A model generated the notes under the pieces. The model saw only the letters and a program-made list of their open reading frames with translations, did not search any database and was not told the origin of the DNA. A stretch of DNA of 64,000 nucleotides from Paracoccus aminophilus JCM 7686 (GTDB lineage: Bacteria > Pseudomonadota > Alphaproteobacteria > Rhodobacterales > Rhodobacteraceae), in assembly GCF_000444995.1 (NCBI RefSeq), contig NC_022041.1, positions 3,475,501 through 3,539,500 of the forward strand, read 5' to 3'. Shown here piece after piece: positions 7,776 to 16,366 of the stretch; position 1 is the stretch's first letter; each line of letters opens with the position of its first letter. Both the position numbers and the translations under genes were made by a program.

Positions 7776-9476
7776 ATGTTGCGCAAGTTCATGGCCTATT
7801 ACAAACCGCACCGACGGCTCTTCTGGCTCGATTTCGGTTCGGCGGTGCTTTCGGGGCTTCTGGAGCTGTCCTTCCCGCTGGCGATCACGCTCTTCATCGA
7901 CCATCTGCTGCCCTTGGGCGATTGGTCGCTGACCATTGCCGCCGCCATCGGCCTTTTGCTGATCTATGCCTTCAACACCATCCTGATGGGGATCGTGATC
8001 TATTGGGGCCATATGCTTGGCATCGAAATCGAGACCGAGATGCGCGCCCGCGCCTTCTCGCATCTGACGCGGCTGTCCTGGCGCTGGTATGACCGGGCGC
8101 GCACCGGCAAGCTGGTGGCGCGCGTGACCCGCGACCTTGAAGAGATCGGCGAGGTCGCCCACCACGGGCCAGAGGATCTCTTCATCGCGATCATGACCTT
8201 CGTGGGCGCGCTGGTCCTGATGATCATGCTGCACCCGACGCTGGCGCTGGTCACGGCGGCCATCGTGCCGCTGACGATCTGGCTGGTGGTGATTTACGGC
8301 GCGCGCATGACCAACACCTGGCGCCAGATCTATTCTCGGGTCGGCAATTTCAACGTCCGTCTGGAAGAGGCGATTGGCGGCATCCGCGTGGTGCAGGCCT
8401 TCGCCAATGAAAAGCACGAGGAAAAGCTGTTCGAGCGCGACAACCGCGCCTATCGCGCGACCAAGCTCGACGCCTATCGGATCATGGCCGTGTCCAGCGC
8501 GATCCATTACATGGGGCTGCGCTTCGTTCAGGTCGTGGTCATGGTGGTCGGTGCGGGCTTTGTCTTGCAAGGCACGCTGACCACCGGCGCTTTCGTGGGC
8601 TTCCTGCTGCTGGTCGGGGTCTTCTTCCGCCCGCTCGAAAAGATCGCGGCGGTGCTGGAAACCTATCCGCGCGGCATCGCGGGCTTCCGGCGCTATCTTG
8701 AGCTGCTGGAAACCGAGCCCGAGATTGCCGACAGCGCCGACGCCCGCCCCGCTCCGGCGCTGCGCGGACAGATCGCGTTCGAGCAGGTCTCCTTCGGCTA
8801 TGACCTCGAGCGCCCGGTGCTGCGCGATATCTCGCTGGAGGTGCAGGCCGGGGAAACCGTGGCCTTCGTCGGCCCCTCGGGCGCGGGCAAGACCACGCTT
8901 CTGGCGCTGGTGCCGCGCTTTTACGAACCCGATGGCGGGCGCATCACCATCGACGGGCTGCCTCTGGACAAGATGACGCTCGATTCCCTGCGCAGCCAGA
9001 TCGGCATTGTCAGTCAGGATGTCTTCCTCTTCGGCTCGACCCTGCGCGACAACATCGCCTATGGCCGCCTCGGCGCGAGCGATGACGAGATCCTCGCCGC
9101 CGCCGCCAAGGCTCAGTTGGCGACGCTGATCGAGACCCTGCCGGAAGGGCTCGACACTTTGGTCGGCGAGCGTGGCGTGATGCTCTCGGGCGGGCAGAAG
9201 CAGCGCGTGGCGATTGCCCGCGCCTTCCTTAAAAACCCGCCGATCCTGATTTTGGACGAGGCGACCTCGGCGCTCGACCGCGAAACCGAGCGCGAGATTC
9301 AGGCCGCGCTCGAGGCTTTGGCGGTCGGACGCACGACGCTGGTCATCGCGCACCGCCTGACCACGATCCGCAACGCCGACCGCATCGTCGTGATGGAGAA
9401 TGGCCAGATGCGCGAAGCGGGCGCCCATCACGAACTGATCTCGCAAGGTGGCCTTTACGCAAGGCTTGCAAGCTGA
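7776..9476 (+). CDS. ABC exporter, fused membrane and ATPase domains (MsbA-like)
   Basis: Homodimeric half-transporter type ABC exporter, 566 residues. The N-terminal six-helix membrane domain (about 15-310) is followed by the nucleotide-binding domain (about 330-560) with Walker A GPSGAGKTT, signature LSGGQKQR, Walker B ILILDEATSALD and the switch His in VIAHRLTTI. AGAAGGA lies upstream of the ATG. The sequence resembles lipid or drug exporters; there is no fused peptidase or other domain that would hint at a peptide substrate. It stands alone and converges on the FtsX-type permease across a hairpin. Confidence 0.9.
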   Translation: MLRKFMAYYKPHRRLFWLDFGSAVLSGLLELSFPLAITLFIDHLLPLGDWSLTIAAAIGLLLIYAFNTILMGIVIYWGHMLGIEIETEMRARAFSHLTRLSWRWYDRARTGKLVARVTRDLEEIGEVAHHGPEDLFIAIMTFVGALVLMIMLHPTLALVTAAIVPLTIWLVVIYGARMTNTWRQIYSRVGNFNVRLEEAIGGIRVVQAFANEKHEEKLFERDNRAYRATKLDAYRIMAVSSAIHYMGLRFVQVVVMVVGAGFVLQGTLTTGAFVGFLLLVGVFFRPLEKIAAVLETYPRGIAGFRRYLELLETEPEIADSADARPAPALRGQIAFEQVSFGYDLERPVLRDISLEVQAGETVAFVGPSGAGKTTLLALVPRFYEPDGGRITIDGLPLDKMTLDSLRSQIGIVSQDVFLFGSTLRDNIAYGRLGASDDEILAAAAKAQLATLIETLPEGLDTLVGERGVMLSGGQKQRVAIARAFLKNPPILILDEATSALDRETEREIQAALEALAVGRTTLVIAHRLTTIRNADRIVVMENGQMREAGAHHELISQGGLYARLAS

Positions 9477-9484
9477 TGCAAAAG

Positions 9485-9514
9485 GCCGGGCGGGGGGTTG
9501 TGCCCCTGCCCGGC
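9485..9514. terminator. Hairpin between convergent genes
   Basis: GCCGGGC (9485-9491) pairs with GCCCGGC (9508-9514), with further G/C pairs inside the loop. Read on the minus strand it is followed by CCTTTT, so it best serves the minus-strand permease gene; it may act in both directions. Confidence 0.6.
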
Positions 9515-9533
9515 TTGCGAAAGAGGCCCGATC

Positions 9534-10796
9534 TTAGCCGCGCAGGCTGGCGACCGGGGATTGCCGATAGGCGATGAAGGCGGGCAGCGCGGCAAGAACC
9601 GCCGCGACCCCCAGCAGCACCCCAAGCCCCGCGAAATCCGAGCTCGCAAGCTCGACCGGTAGCGTGAAGCCTTGCTCGGCCGAGATCGCCGCTGACAAGA
9701 GCCGCGCCGCAAGATAGCCGCCCGCCAGTCCCAGAAGCGTGCCGCAGGCGATCAGCGCGAAGAGCTCGGTCCAGACCAGAAGAAAGATCGCGCCGCGCGG
9801 CGCACCAAGCGCACGCAGCGCGCCGATCTGGCGGCGGCGCTGGCTGATATGGGTCAGCGTGACCAGCAAAAGCGCCGCGCCGACCAGCGCCTGCGCGCCC
9901 GCCGCGACCGCCACCAGCACCTGACGCGCATCGCCCAAGGTTCCGTAAAGGCTGGTCAGCACCTCGGCGGGAAAGACCGCCATGCTGCGCGGATCGGCGC
10001 GATAGTCCTGCCGCAGCCGATAGGCATCGGCGATGCTCGCGGGCTTGACCAGAATGGCGGGCACGCCGGGCATCTCAGCGCCTTGCAGGTTTTCCTCGAG
10101 CGGCGCGTCCGGGTCGAACCCCGCGGCCTCATGCTCGTGGTCGTGGTCGGGTGCCGCCGCATCGGCGTGGTCATGGTCGTGGTCATGCCCAGCCTCAAGG
10201 CCATGGACATGCCAGACCGCTTGGATCGGCACCAGAATGGCGCGGTCCCATGCGGTTCCGGTCGGCTTGAGCTTGCCGGTAACGCGATAGGCGACGCCGT
10301 CATGGCCGTGACCGCCCTGACGCAATTCGCCATGGGTGGGCGTGATCGTGTCCCCCACCGCCAGCGCGACCATGGCGCCGACCACGGCCTCGCCCTCGGC
10401 GGCAAAGGTGCGGCCCTCGGCAAAGCCCGGCGCGGTCTCCGTAATCAGCCGCGTCGTCGTGCCGATCACCGGCGCGCCGTCATGGAAATCGCCAAAGCCC
10501 ACCGGCGCAGCCCAAGCCACGCGCGGATCGCCTTGCAGCTCGGCCAGAATCGCGCCCGAGACCAAAGGCAGCGCCGCCGGTTGCAGAAAGACCGTCGAGA
10601 GCACGAGCTGCGTCTCGCTCGCGGGCGCGCCGATCACCAGATCGAACTTATCCGCCGCCCGCGCCGAGCCCAGCCGCAGCGCGCGCTCTTGCAGGGTCAC
10701 GCCGACGCCCAAGGCCACCGCGAGTGCGATCAACAACACCACGACCGCCGAACCGGCCTTGAGCCGCCCGAGATCGGCAAGGATGAAACGCAGCAT
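9534..10796 (-). CDS. FtsX/MacB-type ABC permease with histidine-rich periplasmic loop
   Basis: Membrane permease of 420 residues with one N-terminal helix (about 17-35), a large periplasmic domain (about 40-290) and three C-terminal helices, the FtsX/LolC/MacB plan. Inside the periplasmic domain residues 196-222 hold nine histidines alternating with Asp/Glu (pattern HDHDHDH, later DHDHEH), and HGELRQGGHGH is at 155-165. Such tracts are typical of zinc or nickel handling proteins. The ATG overlaps the stop of the ATPase gene. Comparison with the ZrgABCDE zinc system of Vibrio, which pairs this ABC type with histidine-rich proteins, suggests zinc uptake or handling; this is inference. Confidence 0.85.
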   Translation of the reverse strand: MLRFILADLGRLKAGSAVVVLLIALAVALGVGVTLQERALRLGSARAADKFDLVIGAPASETQLVLSTVFLQPAALPLVSGAILAELQGDPRVAWAAPVGFGDFHDGAPVIGTTTRLITETAPGFAEGRTFAAEGEAVVGAMVALAVGDTITPTHGELRQGGHGHDGVAYRVTGKLKPTGTAWDRAILVPIQAVWHVHGLEAGHDHDHDHADAAAPDHDHEHEAAGFDPDAPLEENLQGAEMPGVPAILVKPASIADAYRLRQDYRADPRSMAVFPAEVLTSLYGTLGDARQVLVAVAAGAQALVGAALLLVTLTHISQRRRQIGALRALGAPRGAIFLLVWTELFALIACGTLLGLAGGYLAARLLSAAISAEQGFTLPVELASSDFAGLGVLLGVAAVLAALPAFIAYRQSPVASLRG

Positions 10797-11479
10797 CAGG
10801 CGGGCTCCGCGATCTGGTCTTGGCTGAGTTGGCCGCCCGCGAGGAACAAGCGGCGCGGCAGGCGCGCGATCAGCCCGGGGTCATGGGAGACGACGATCAG
10901 CGTCGCGCCGGTGTCTTCGGCCAGCCCGATCAGCAGCGCGCCGATCGCCGCGCCATTGACCGGATCGAGGCTCGCGGTCGGCTCGTCGGCAACGATCACG
11001 CCGGGCTGGCGCAGCAGGGCGCGGGCCACCGCCACGCGCTGCATCTCGCCGCGCGACATGGTTTCAACCTTCTGCTGCGGACGCTTGAGCCCGGTCGCGG
11101 CCAGCAAATCGCCCGCGCGCGCCACGGCGGCACGGTCCGCGACGCGGGCAAGGCGGGCGGGCAAGAGCACGTTTTCGAGCGCGGAAAGCCCGGGAAAGAG
11201 GTGGAAATCCTGCATGATCAGCCCGACATTCGCGCCGCGCCAGCGGTCACGCGCAGCCTCGGGCAAGGCGGCGAGATCGGTGCCGTTCCACAGAACCTGC
11301 CCCGCCGTCGGCCGCTCAAGCCCGGTCAGCACATTGACCAGCGTCGATTTGCCCGAGCCCGAAGGCCCGGCAATCGCGACACGTTCACCTGCGGCAATCG
11401 CAAGGTCCGGAAGCGACAAAGCGGGCGTGTCGAGACCGGGGAAGCGGACCTCGATCCCCGCCAGACGAAGCGACAGCAT
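10796..11479 (-). CDS. ABC ATPase partner of the FtsX-type permease (LolD/MacB class)
   Basis: Soluble ATPase of 227 residues. Walker A is GPSGSGKST, the signature region reads MSRGEMQRVAVARALL (MSRGE in place of LSGGQ), and Walker B is VIVADEPTASLD, as in LolD/MacB/FtsE proteins. It overlaps the permease start (ATGA) and begins six bases after the DUF3299-like gene. It should form a complex with the histidine-rich permease. Proteins of this class usually drive mechanotransmission or extraction, not classical import, so the direction of any metal movement is open. Confidence 0.9.
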   Translation of the reverse strand: MLSLRLAGIEVRFPGLDTPALSLPDLAIAAGERVAIAGPSGSGKSTLVNVLTGLERPTAGQVLWNGTDLAALPEAARDRWRGANVGLIMQDFHLFPGLSALENVLLPARLARVADRAAVARAGDLLAATGLKRPQQKVETMSRGEMQRVAVARALLRQPGVIVADEPTASLDPVNGAAIGALLIGLAEDTGATLIVVSHDPGLIARLPRRLFLAGGQLSQDQIAEPA

Positions 11480-11485
11480 CCGGGC

Positions 11486-11950
11486 TCAGACCTTGGCGAA
11501 CCGCGCCTCGCGCAGGCGCAGCTGGCTGACAAAGCCGGTGTCCGGATCGGTCCAGGAACCGCGCTCCAGCAGGCCGCGCGCCTCGATGCGCTGGTTCGGA
11601 TCGGTGAAAGTCTGTTTGCGGTCGAGATAGACGACCAGAATATTGTCGGGCCAATCGGCATCGGTCGAGCAGAACGGGCAAAGCGCCATCGGGATCTCGG
11701 TCAGCACGAAGAATGTGGCCTCGGCCTTCAGCGGCGGCGCCATGAAGCCCTCGATGCCGACGCGCTGGCCGGTGAGCGTCTTGACCTTGTCCGAGAACTC
11801 GAGCCCGAGCGCGCTGAACGAGCCGTAAAGCTCGTTGAAGGACAGCTCTGGCGTGGCGGCATGGGCCGGAGACATCGGCGCAAGGGCGGAACCCGCAAAG
11901 CCGGCGCTCAGGCCAGCCAGACAAGAGCGGCGCGTGATGAGGCGGGACAT
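11486..11950 (-). CDS. Tat-exported DUF3299-like protein of the metal ABC module
   Basis: Exported protein of 154 residues. The N-terminus has a twin-arginine type signal (TRRSCLAGL, then a hydrophobic run ending AHAA near residue 31). The mature part has FNELYGSFSALGLEFSD, a predicted OB-like body and a CPFC motif at 91-94 within MALCPFCSTDADWP, which could bind metal. Proteins of this kind are found with FtsX-type ABC transporters of the Zrg (zinc) type. It lies between the alkaline phosphatase and the ATPase on the same strand. The DUF number is my best recollection; the export signal and CPFC motif are directly visible. Confidence 0.75.
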   Translation of the reverse strand: MSRLITRRSCLAGLSAGFAGSALAPMSPAHAATPELSFNELYGSFSALGLEFSDKVKTLTGQRVGIEGFMAPPLKAEATFFVLTEIPMALCPFCSTDADWPDNILVVYLDRKQTFTDPNQRIEARGLLERGSWTDPDTGFVSQLRLREARFAKV

Positions 11951-11974
11951 GGCGATCCTCCTGAGACGACGGAC

Positions 11975-11996
11975 CTGCCCGGAAGAGGCCGGGCAG
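11975..11996 (-). other. Hairpin between alkaline phosphatase and DUF3299-like gene
   Basis: CTGCCCGG (11975-11982) and CCGGGCAG (11989-11996) form an 8-bp stem with a six-base loop. No T-run follows on the minus strand, so this may reduce or stabilise read-through message and is probably not a full terminator. Confidence 0.5.
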
Positions 11997-12010
11997 ATCC
12001 GAGTGTTGGG

Positions 12011-13765
12011 TTACTTCTGCACTTTGCCCAGAGCAAAGGCATCGGCCAGCACGCGGTAGACGTCCGACTGCTCCATATAGCCCTTGAAGGCTTCGGCGCC
12101 GGGGCCGGTCGCTTGCAGCACGATATCATCGACGGCATGAACGGCGGTGTCGTTTTCGCGCGGCAGGTTGCCGGTGCGCAGAACCGCGCCGGGAACATCC
12201 TTGTAAGCCTCGTTGGCGACGTAATTGCCATTCGCGTCCTGGATCGCCGGAACGAAGGGACCGTCAAGCTTCGGACCCCAGGTTTCATAGTAATCCGGGA
12301 AGTTCGACGAGAAGATCGCCAGCGGGCGCTTCACATCGACGCTGTCGGGATAGCCGTCGCCATTCGTGTCGGCGTAATCGGGGAAGCCCGCATCGTCATA
12401 GACGCCGACCTTCTCGCGCATGTCGGTGCCCGGCTTTTCGGTGTCGATCGTACCGATCAGCGACACGCCATGGGTGTGATCGCCCGTCACCACGACCAGC
12501 GTGTCGGGATGTTTCGCGGCGAAGTCGCGGGCAACGGCCACGGCGTGATCGAGCTCGATCGTCTCGACCACGGCGCGGTCCCAGTCCATCGGATGCGACA
12601 TCTTGTCGATCGAGGCGCCTTCGACCATCAGGAAGAAGCCATCGGGGTTCTTCGAAAGCTGCGTCAGCGCGGCATTGGTCATGTCGACGAGACCGGGCTG
12701 ATCGGGGAATTTCTCGACCGTGCCCTTTTTCAGCTGGTTGCGGTCGAGCCAGGTGTCCATGTTGCCGGTGTGGAACAGGCCCAGCATCTTGCCGGTGTTG
12801 GTGCCAGCCGCCGCGTCAAGCTCGGTCTTGGTCGTCGCCAGCGTATAGCCCGCATCCTTGAAGAGCTGGATGTAATCCTTGTCATCCTTACGCTTCGAGC
12901 CGGGCACGTCCGATTTCAGGAAATAGGCCGAGCCGCCGCCCAGAAGGACCTCGGGCTGGACATCGTAGAACATGCCGACGATCTCGGCCTTGTCGCCGCG
13001 CTTGCGGGTGTGCGAGACGACCGCCGCCGGGGTAGCATCCTCGACCTCGGCGGTCGAGACGACGCCGATGGATTTCTTGGTGGTGCGGCGCAGAGCCTCG
13101 CCGATGGTCTCGACGCGCGGATCGTCAAGGCTTGCGGGCGTGCGGTCGGCATAGACGCCAAGCGCGTTCACGCGGCTTTTGTGGCCGGTCATATAGGCCG
13201 ACATCGTATTGGCCGAATCGGTGGCGATCGAATGGGTCGAGGAGGTGCCGATGAAGGCCATATGGTCGAGATCGTCCATCGCCAGACGACCGTTCGCCTT
13301 GCCCTCGGTCATGCCCTTGGACATGATCCGCGCCGCGGTGCGATGCGCGACCGACATGCCGTCGCCCAGAATGAAGATCACATTCTTGGCCTTGGCGATC
13401 TCGGCAGTGCCATAGACCTCCCAGGTCACGGATTTGGTCTCGTCCCCGGCTTTGACATCGACCTTATAGCTGCCCGGTGCAGCCAGAGCGAGGTCGCGCA
13501 GGATCAGGGCCGAGCCCAGAACCTTGTCATCCTTGCCTTTTTCCTCGGCGATATAATCGGCGGGCTTGCCGAAAACCTCGGCATAGGGCTTGCCGTTCAC
13601 CAGAACCGAAATATCGCCCTCGCCGTGAACCGCATCCAGTTCGACCTTGAAGTCGAAGGGCGAGCTGGCAAGGATGGTCGCCCGGTCGAGCGGATAGATC
13701 TCGGCGGCGCCGGCGGTGCCGACAAGCATGGTGCTGGCCGCAAGAGCGGCGAAAATGGTGCGCAT
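12011..13765 (-). CDS. Alkaline phosphatase (PhoA-type superfamily, periplasmic)
   Basis: Secreted metal-dependent phosphomonoesterase, 584 residues, longer than the roughly 470 of E. coli PhoA because of an N-terminal domain (about 23-120). A signal peptide covers 1-21. Metal ligand Asp135 is in FILGDGMS, the nucleophile Ser184 is in ATDSANT, and further ligands are in VVVTGDHTHG. I chose the ATG at 13765 because the signal peptide starts there. This enzyme family needs zinc and magnesium, which fits the downstream histidine-rich ABC module on the same strand 60 bp away. No clear Pho box was seen upstream. Confidence 0.92.
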   Translation of the reverse strand: MRTIFAALAASTMLVGTAGAAEIYPLDRATILASSPFDFKVELDAVHGEGDISVLVNGKPYAEVFGKPADYIAEEKGKDDKVLGSALILRDLALAAPGSYKVDVKAGDETKSVTWEVYGTAEIAKAKNVIFILGDGMSVAHRTAARIMSKGMTEGKANGRLAMDDLDHMAFIGTSSTHSIATDSANTMSAYMTGHKSRVNALGVYADRTPASLDDPRVETIGEALRRTTKKSIGVVSTAEVEDATPAAVVSHTRKRGDKAEIVGMFYDVQPEVLLGGGSAYFLKSDVPGSKRKDDKDYIQLFKDAGYTLATTKTELDAAAGTNTGKMLGLFHTGNMDTWLDRNQLKKGTVEKFPDQPGLVDMTNAALTQLSKNPDGFFLMVEGASIDKMSHPMDWDRAVVETIELDHAVAVARDFAAKHPDTLVVVTGDHTHGVSLIGTIDTEKPGTDMREKVGVYDDAGFPDYADTNGDGYPDSVDVKRPLAIFSSNFPDYYETWGPKLDGPFVPAIQDANGNYVANEAYKDVPGAVLRTGNLPRENDTAVHAVDDIVLQATGPGAEAFKGYMEQSDVYRVLADAFALGKVQK

Positions 13766-13933
13766 GGATGCCTCATTGGATGTCGAGCAGAGCACAGAGC
13801 CCTCTGCCGCCGCTTTATCCCGCCAAGATGACAGTTCGGCGCAATCCATGTGACAGTGAGGTGAAACGCCCCATTCCTTTGGGCAGGTCACTGGCGCGGG
13901 CAAAGACCCGCTGAGGGATCAGCGCGGCAGGGC

Positions 13934-14329
13934 TTAGCTTTGACGCTCGGGCTCGGGCGCTTCGTCCTCGCTGGCGGTGCCGATCAGATAGACCCCGCCC
14001 AAAATCAGCGCGCTGCCGATGATCTGCAACGCGCTCGCCGGTTCGAGAAACCAGAACCAGCTGCTCAGGACGATCAGCACATAGCTGACCGCGGTCAGCG
14101 GAAAGGCGCGGCCAAGATCGACCTCGGCCAAAACATGCATCCAGAGAAAGAAGCACGCAATCTCGACCACCGCGGCGGCCAGCATCCAAGGCTGCGCGGC
14201 GGCCTGCGCGACCCAAGCCCAGCCGGTGGCCTCGATCTGGACGGAATGCTCGGCGGCAAGCTTGACGAAGACCTGCGCCAGCGTGTTGAAGACCGGAATG
14301 CCGACCCAAAGCGAGAGCGTGGTTTTCAT
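13934..14329 (-). CDS. Small EamA/SMR-like four-helix transporter subunit (second of a pair)
   Basis: Membrane protein of 131 residues with four hydrophobic helices, the size of one SMR or ArnE/ArnF-type half-transporter. LGRAFPLTAVSYVLIVLSS resembles the conserved helix of ArnE/F and SMR proteins. Its ATG overlaps the stop of the FemAB/GNAT gene (ATGA), making it the last gene of the seven-gene operon. With the 118-residue protein at 16367-16723 it probably forms a heterodimer, as in ArnEF (lipid flippase) or MdtIJ (spermidine export). Substrate unknown. The C-terminus is acidic and hydrophilic. Confidence 0.85.
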   Translation of the reverse strand: MKTTLSLWVGIPVFNTLAQVFVKLAAEHSVQIEATGWAWVAQAAAQPWMLAAAVVEIACFFLWMHVLAEVDLGRAFPLTAVSYVLIVLSSWFWFLEPASALQIIGSALILGGVYLIGTASEDEAPEPERQS

Positions 14330-15492
14330 TCGCTTTTCTCCGCCGATTCCTCGATCGCGAACAGCGGCGAGACCCAGCGCAGCACCCGCTGGAGGATCGG
14401 ATTGCGGTGGCGGAAGAACATGAAATTCGCGGTCAGCTGGCTGCCCAGCCGCAGCTTGTTGTCGTAATAGGCCTGCCCGCTTTGATAGCGCGCAATGCCA
14501 TGCTCGAGACAATAGGCGATATTGTTGAACCAGCTGAGGTAGTAAAGATTGTAGGCGCGCCCCTCTTCGGCATCCATGCAGAAGAATTTGTCGATCAGCA
14601 CATCCTCATTCGCGACAAAGAAATTCGCGGCCAAGAGGCGCCCCTCGACGCGGTAAAGCGTGCAGAAGCTGCGCCCCGGCATATCGCGGAGAATGGCGGT
14701 GAAATAATCCGCCGTCAGCGCCTCGAACTGCCAATCGCTGCGGTCGCGCGTGGCATTGTAGAGCGCCATGTAGCGGTCCAGAACCGGGGCGAGATCGGTG
14801 ACATGCTCCACTGAAACCTGCGCGCGCGATTTCAGCTTGCGCCGCATATCCTTGCGGGTGCGCGCGGAGAGCTGGGCGAGATAATCGTCCTCGCTGTCGA
14901 AATCGATGTCGAGCCAGGCCGTCGCCAGACCGGGCAACGCGGCATAGCCCGCCGCGTCGATCACCGGGCGTAGGGCGGGCAGCTCGGTTTCGGGCATGTC
15001 CTTGAGCCCGCGCAGCGCGCAGCCCTCGGCCTTGGCCATCGCCTCGAACGCCGCGATCAGTTGGGCCATCAGCGTGGGGCGGCGGGCCTCATCCAGCAGC
15101 GGGTGAAAGCCCGGCCGCCCGGTCTCGGTGCAGGGCGAGCCGAGGCAGGCGAGCTTGAGGACCAGAAACCGCCGCCAGCTTTTGCGAATACGGGCGACGA
15201 TGCCGCGCAGGCGCGGATTGTCCACCGTGGTTTCCAGCGCATAATCGGTCAGGAAAGCGGGCATGGCGGCAATGATCCGCCCGCCCTCCTGCGCGGTCAG
15301 ATAGCGCCAGCCAAAGCCCTCGATCCCGGCGCGCTCGGTCGCCAGAAGATAGGCATGGCCTTCGGGATTGCCGGGAAAACAGGCGTCCCAATCGGGCGCG
15401 GCGATCTCGGCAATCGAGCGGTGGATGCGGATCTCGACCGCCCGCGTCTGGGGCATGTGGCTGGAGCGGGCGGCGGTTGCGTCAAACATCAT
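14326..15492 (-). CDS. FemAB/GNAT-fold acyl or aminoacyl transferase (DUF482-like)
   Basis: Cytoplasmic protein of 388 residues that resembles the DUF482/FemAB-related branch of GNAT-fold transferases: IHRSIAEIAAPDWDACF at the N-terminus, SARTRKDMRRKLKS in the middle and a C-terminal GNAT fold with YRVEGRLLAANFFVANED. Such enzymes move acyl or aminoacyl groups onto amines. It overlaps the alpha/beta hydrolase stop and the next SMR gene. Two adjacent ATGs (15492 and 15489) are possible starts. In this operon it could N-acylate the amine made by the aminotransferase; that is inference. Confidence 0.8.
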   Translation of the reverse strand: MMFDATAARSSHMPQTRAVEIRIHRSIAEIAAPDWDACFPGNPEGHAYLLATERAGIEGFGWRYLTAQEGGRIIAAMPAFLTDYALETTVDNPRLRGIVARIRKSWRRFLVLKLACLGSPCTETGRPGFHPLLDEARRPTLMAQLIAAFEAMAKAEGCALRGLKDMPETELPALRPVIDAAGYAALPGLATAWLDIDFDSEDDYLAQLSARTRKDMRRKLKSRAQVSVEHVTDLAPVLDRYMALYNATRDRSDWQFEALTADYFTAILRDMPGRSFCTLYRVEGRLLAANFFVANEDVLIDKFFCMDAEEGRAYNLYYLSWFNNIAYCLEHGIARYQSGQAYYDNKLRLGSQLTANFMFFRHRNPILQRVLRWVSPLFAIEESAEKSE

Positions 15493-16354
15493 GGGTCTCG
15501 AATGCCGGGGTGGCGGCCACGCCCGAGCGGGAATGGGCCTCGATAAAGCGGGCGGTCAGATCGGCGACATGGCGGTGTTGGCGATCGACATGGATCATGT
15601 GATAGCTGTCCTCGATCCAATGCAGCGCGTGCGGGCCGCCGATGTGGCGGTCGATATATTCGGCCTGCCGCGGGTTGCTCAGATCGTCTTCGCGAGCGTG
15701 CAGGATCAGCGTCGGCGTGGTGATCTGCGGCAGCTCGCGCCGGACGAGCTTGCCCAGCCGATACATCTCGACCACGCCCGAGCCGGGGAAATCATCGAGC
15801 ACGCCATCCGCCGACATGCCCGCCATCAAACGGCGCAGCCTTTCGTCCTTGATCCCCATCGCCGGGGTTTCGGAAAAGCTCAGACGCTGGAGAAACGGCA
15901 CATGCGCGAGCCAACCGATATGGCGCGAGAGCAGCGGATAATAGAAAGGCACCGCCCAGCCGTCATAGCTGAAACAGGGCGAATAAAGCGCGACTGAGCG
16001 CAGCGTGCCGGGATTGCGATGCGCCGCCAGAAGCGCCAGCTTGCCGCCAACACAGATCCCGGCGGCATGGGTCTCATCAACCTCGGCGCGCAGCTTTTCA
16101 GCTGCGGCTTCGACGCTGTCCTGCCAATCCTGCCAGCGATATTTGCGAAACTCGGCCTCATCCGCGCCATGCCCGGCCAGCAAAGGCGCAAGCACGCTAT
16201 AGCCGCGCTTGTTCAACAGCCGCGCGACCAGACGCATCTCGGCCGGGGCGCCGGTCATGCCATGAACCAGCAGTACCCCCCGGCCATTGGTGCCGGGCAT
16301 GAAGAAGGAATGAGGATCGTCAAGCGTCACGCGCGGGTCACCTGTCTTGGCCAT
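15482..16354 (-). CDS. Alpha/beta hydrolase with Cys in the nucleophile position
   Basis: Soluble alpha/beta hydrolase of 290 residues. The oxyanion-hole motif HGMTG is at 31-35. The nucleophile elbow, normally GxSxG, reads GICVG with Cys101 (codon at 16052-16054). The acid is probably Asp223 or 224 (HARED) and the base His252 (DSYH). Overall order matches carboxylesterase or monoacylglycerol lipase relatives, but a Cys nucleophile is known mainly from dienelactone hydrolases. The gene lies 12 bp after one SMR gene and overlaps the FemAB-like gene. It may cleave or transfer an acyl group in the same pathway; the substrate is unknown. Confidence 0.85.
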   Translation of the reverse strand: MAKTGDPRVTLDDPHSFFMPGTNGRGVLLVHGMTGAPAEMRLVARLLNKRGYSVLAPLLAGHGADEAEFRKYRWQDWQDSVEAAAEKLRAEVDETHAAGICVGGKLALLAAHRNPGTLRSVALYSPCFSYDGWAVPFYYPLLSRHIGWLAHVPFLQRLSFSETPAMGIKDERLRRLMAGMSADGVLDDFPGSGVVEMYRLGKLVRRELPQITTPTLILHAREDDLSNPRQAEYIDRHIGGPHALHWIEDSYHMIHVDRQHRHVADLTARFIEAHSRSGVAATPAFETHDV

Positions 16355-16366
16355 GTAAAAGCCCCC

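Noticed and set aside
10820..13831. 1003-residue plus-strand open frame over the phosphatase and ABC genes
   Set aside because: Overlaps four well-supported minus-strand genes and shows no homology pattern.
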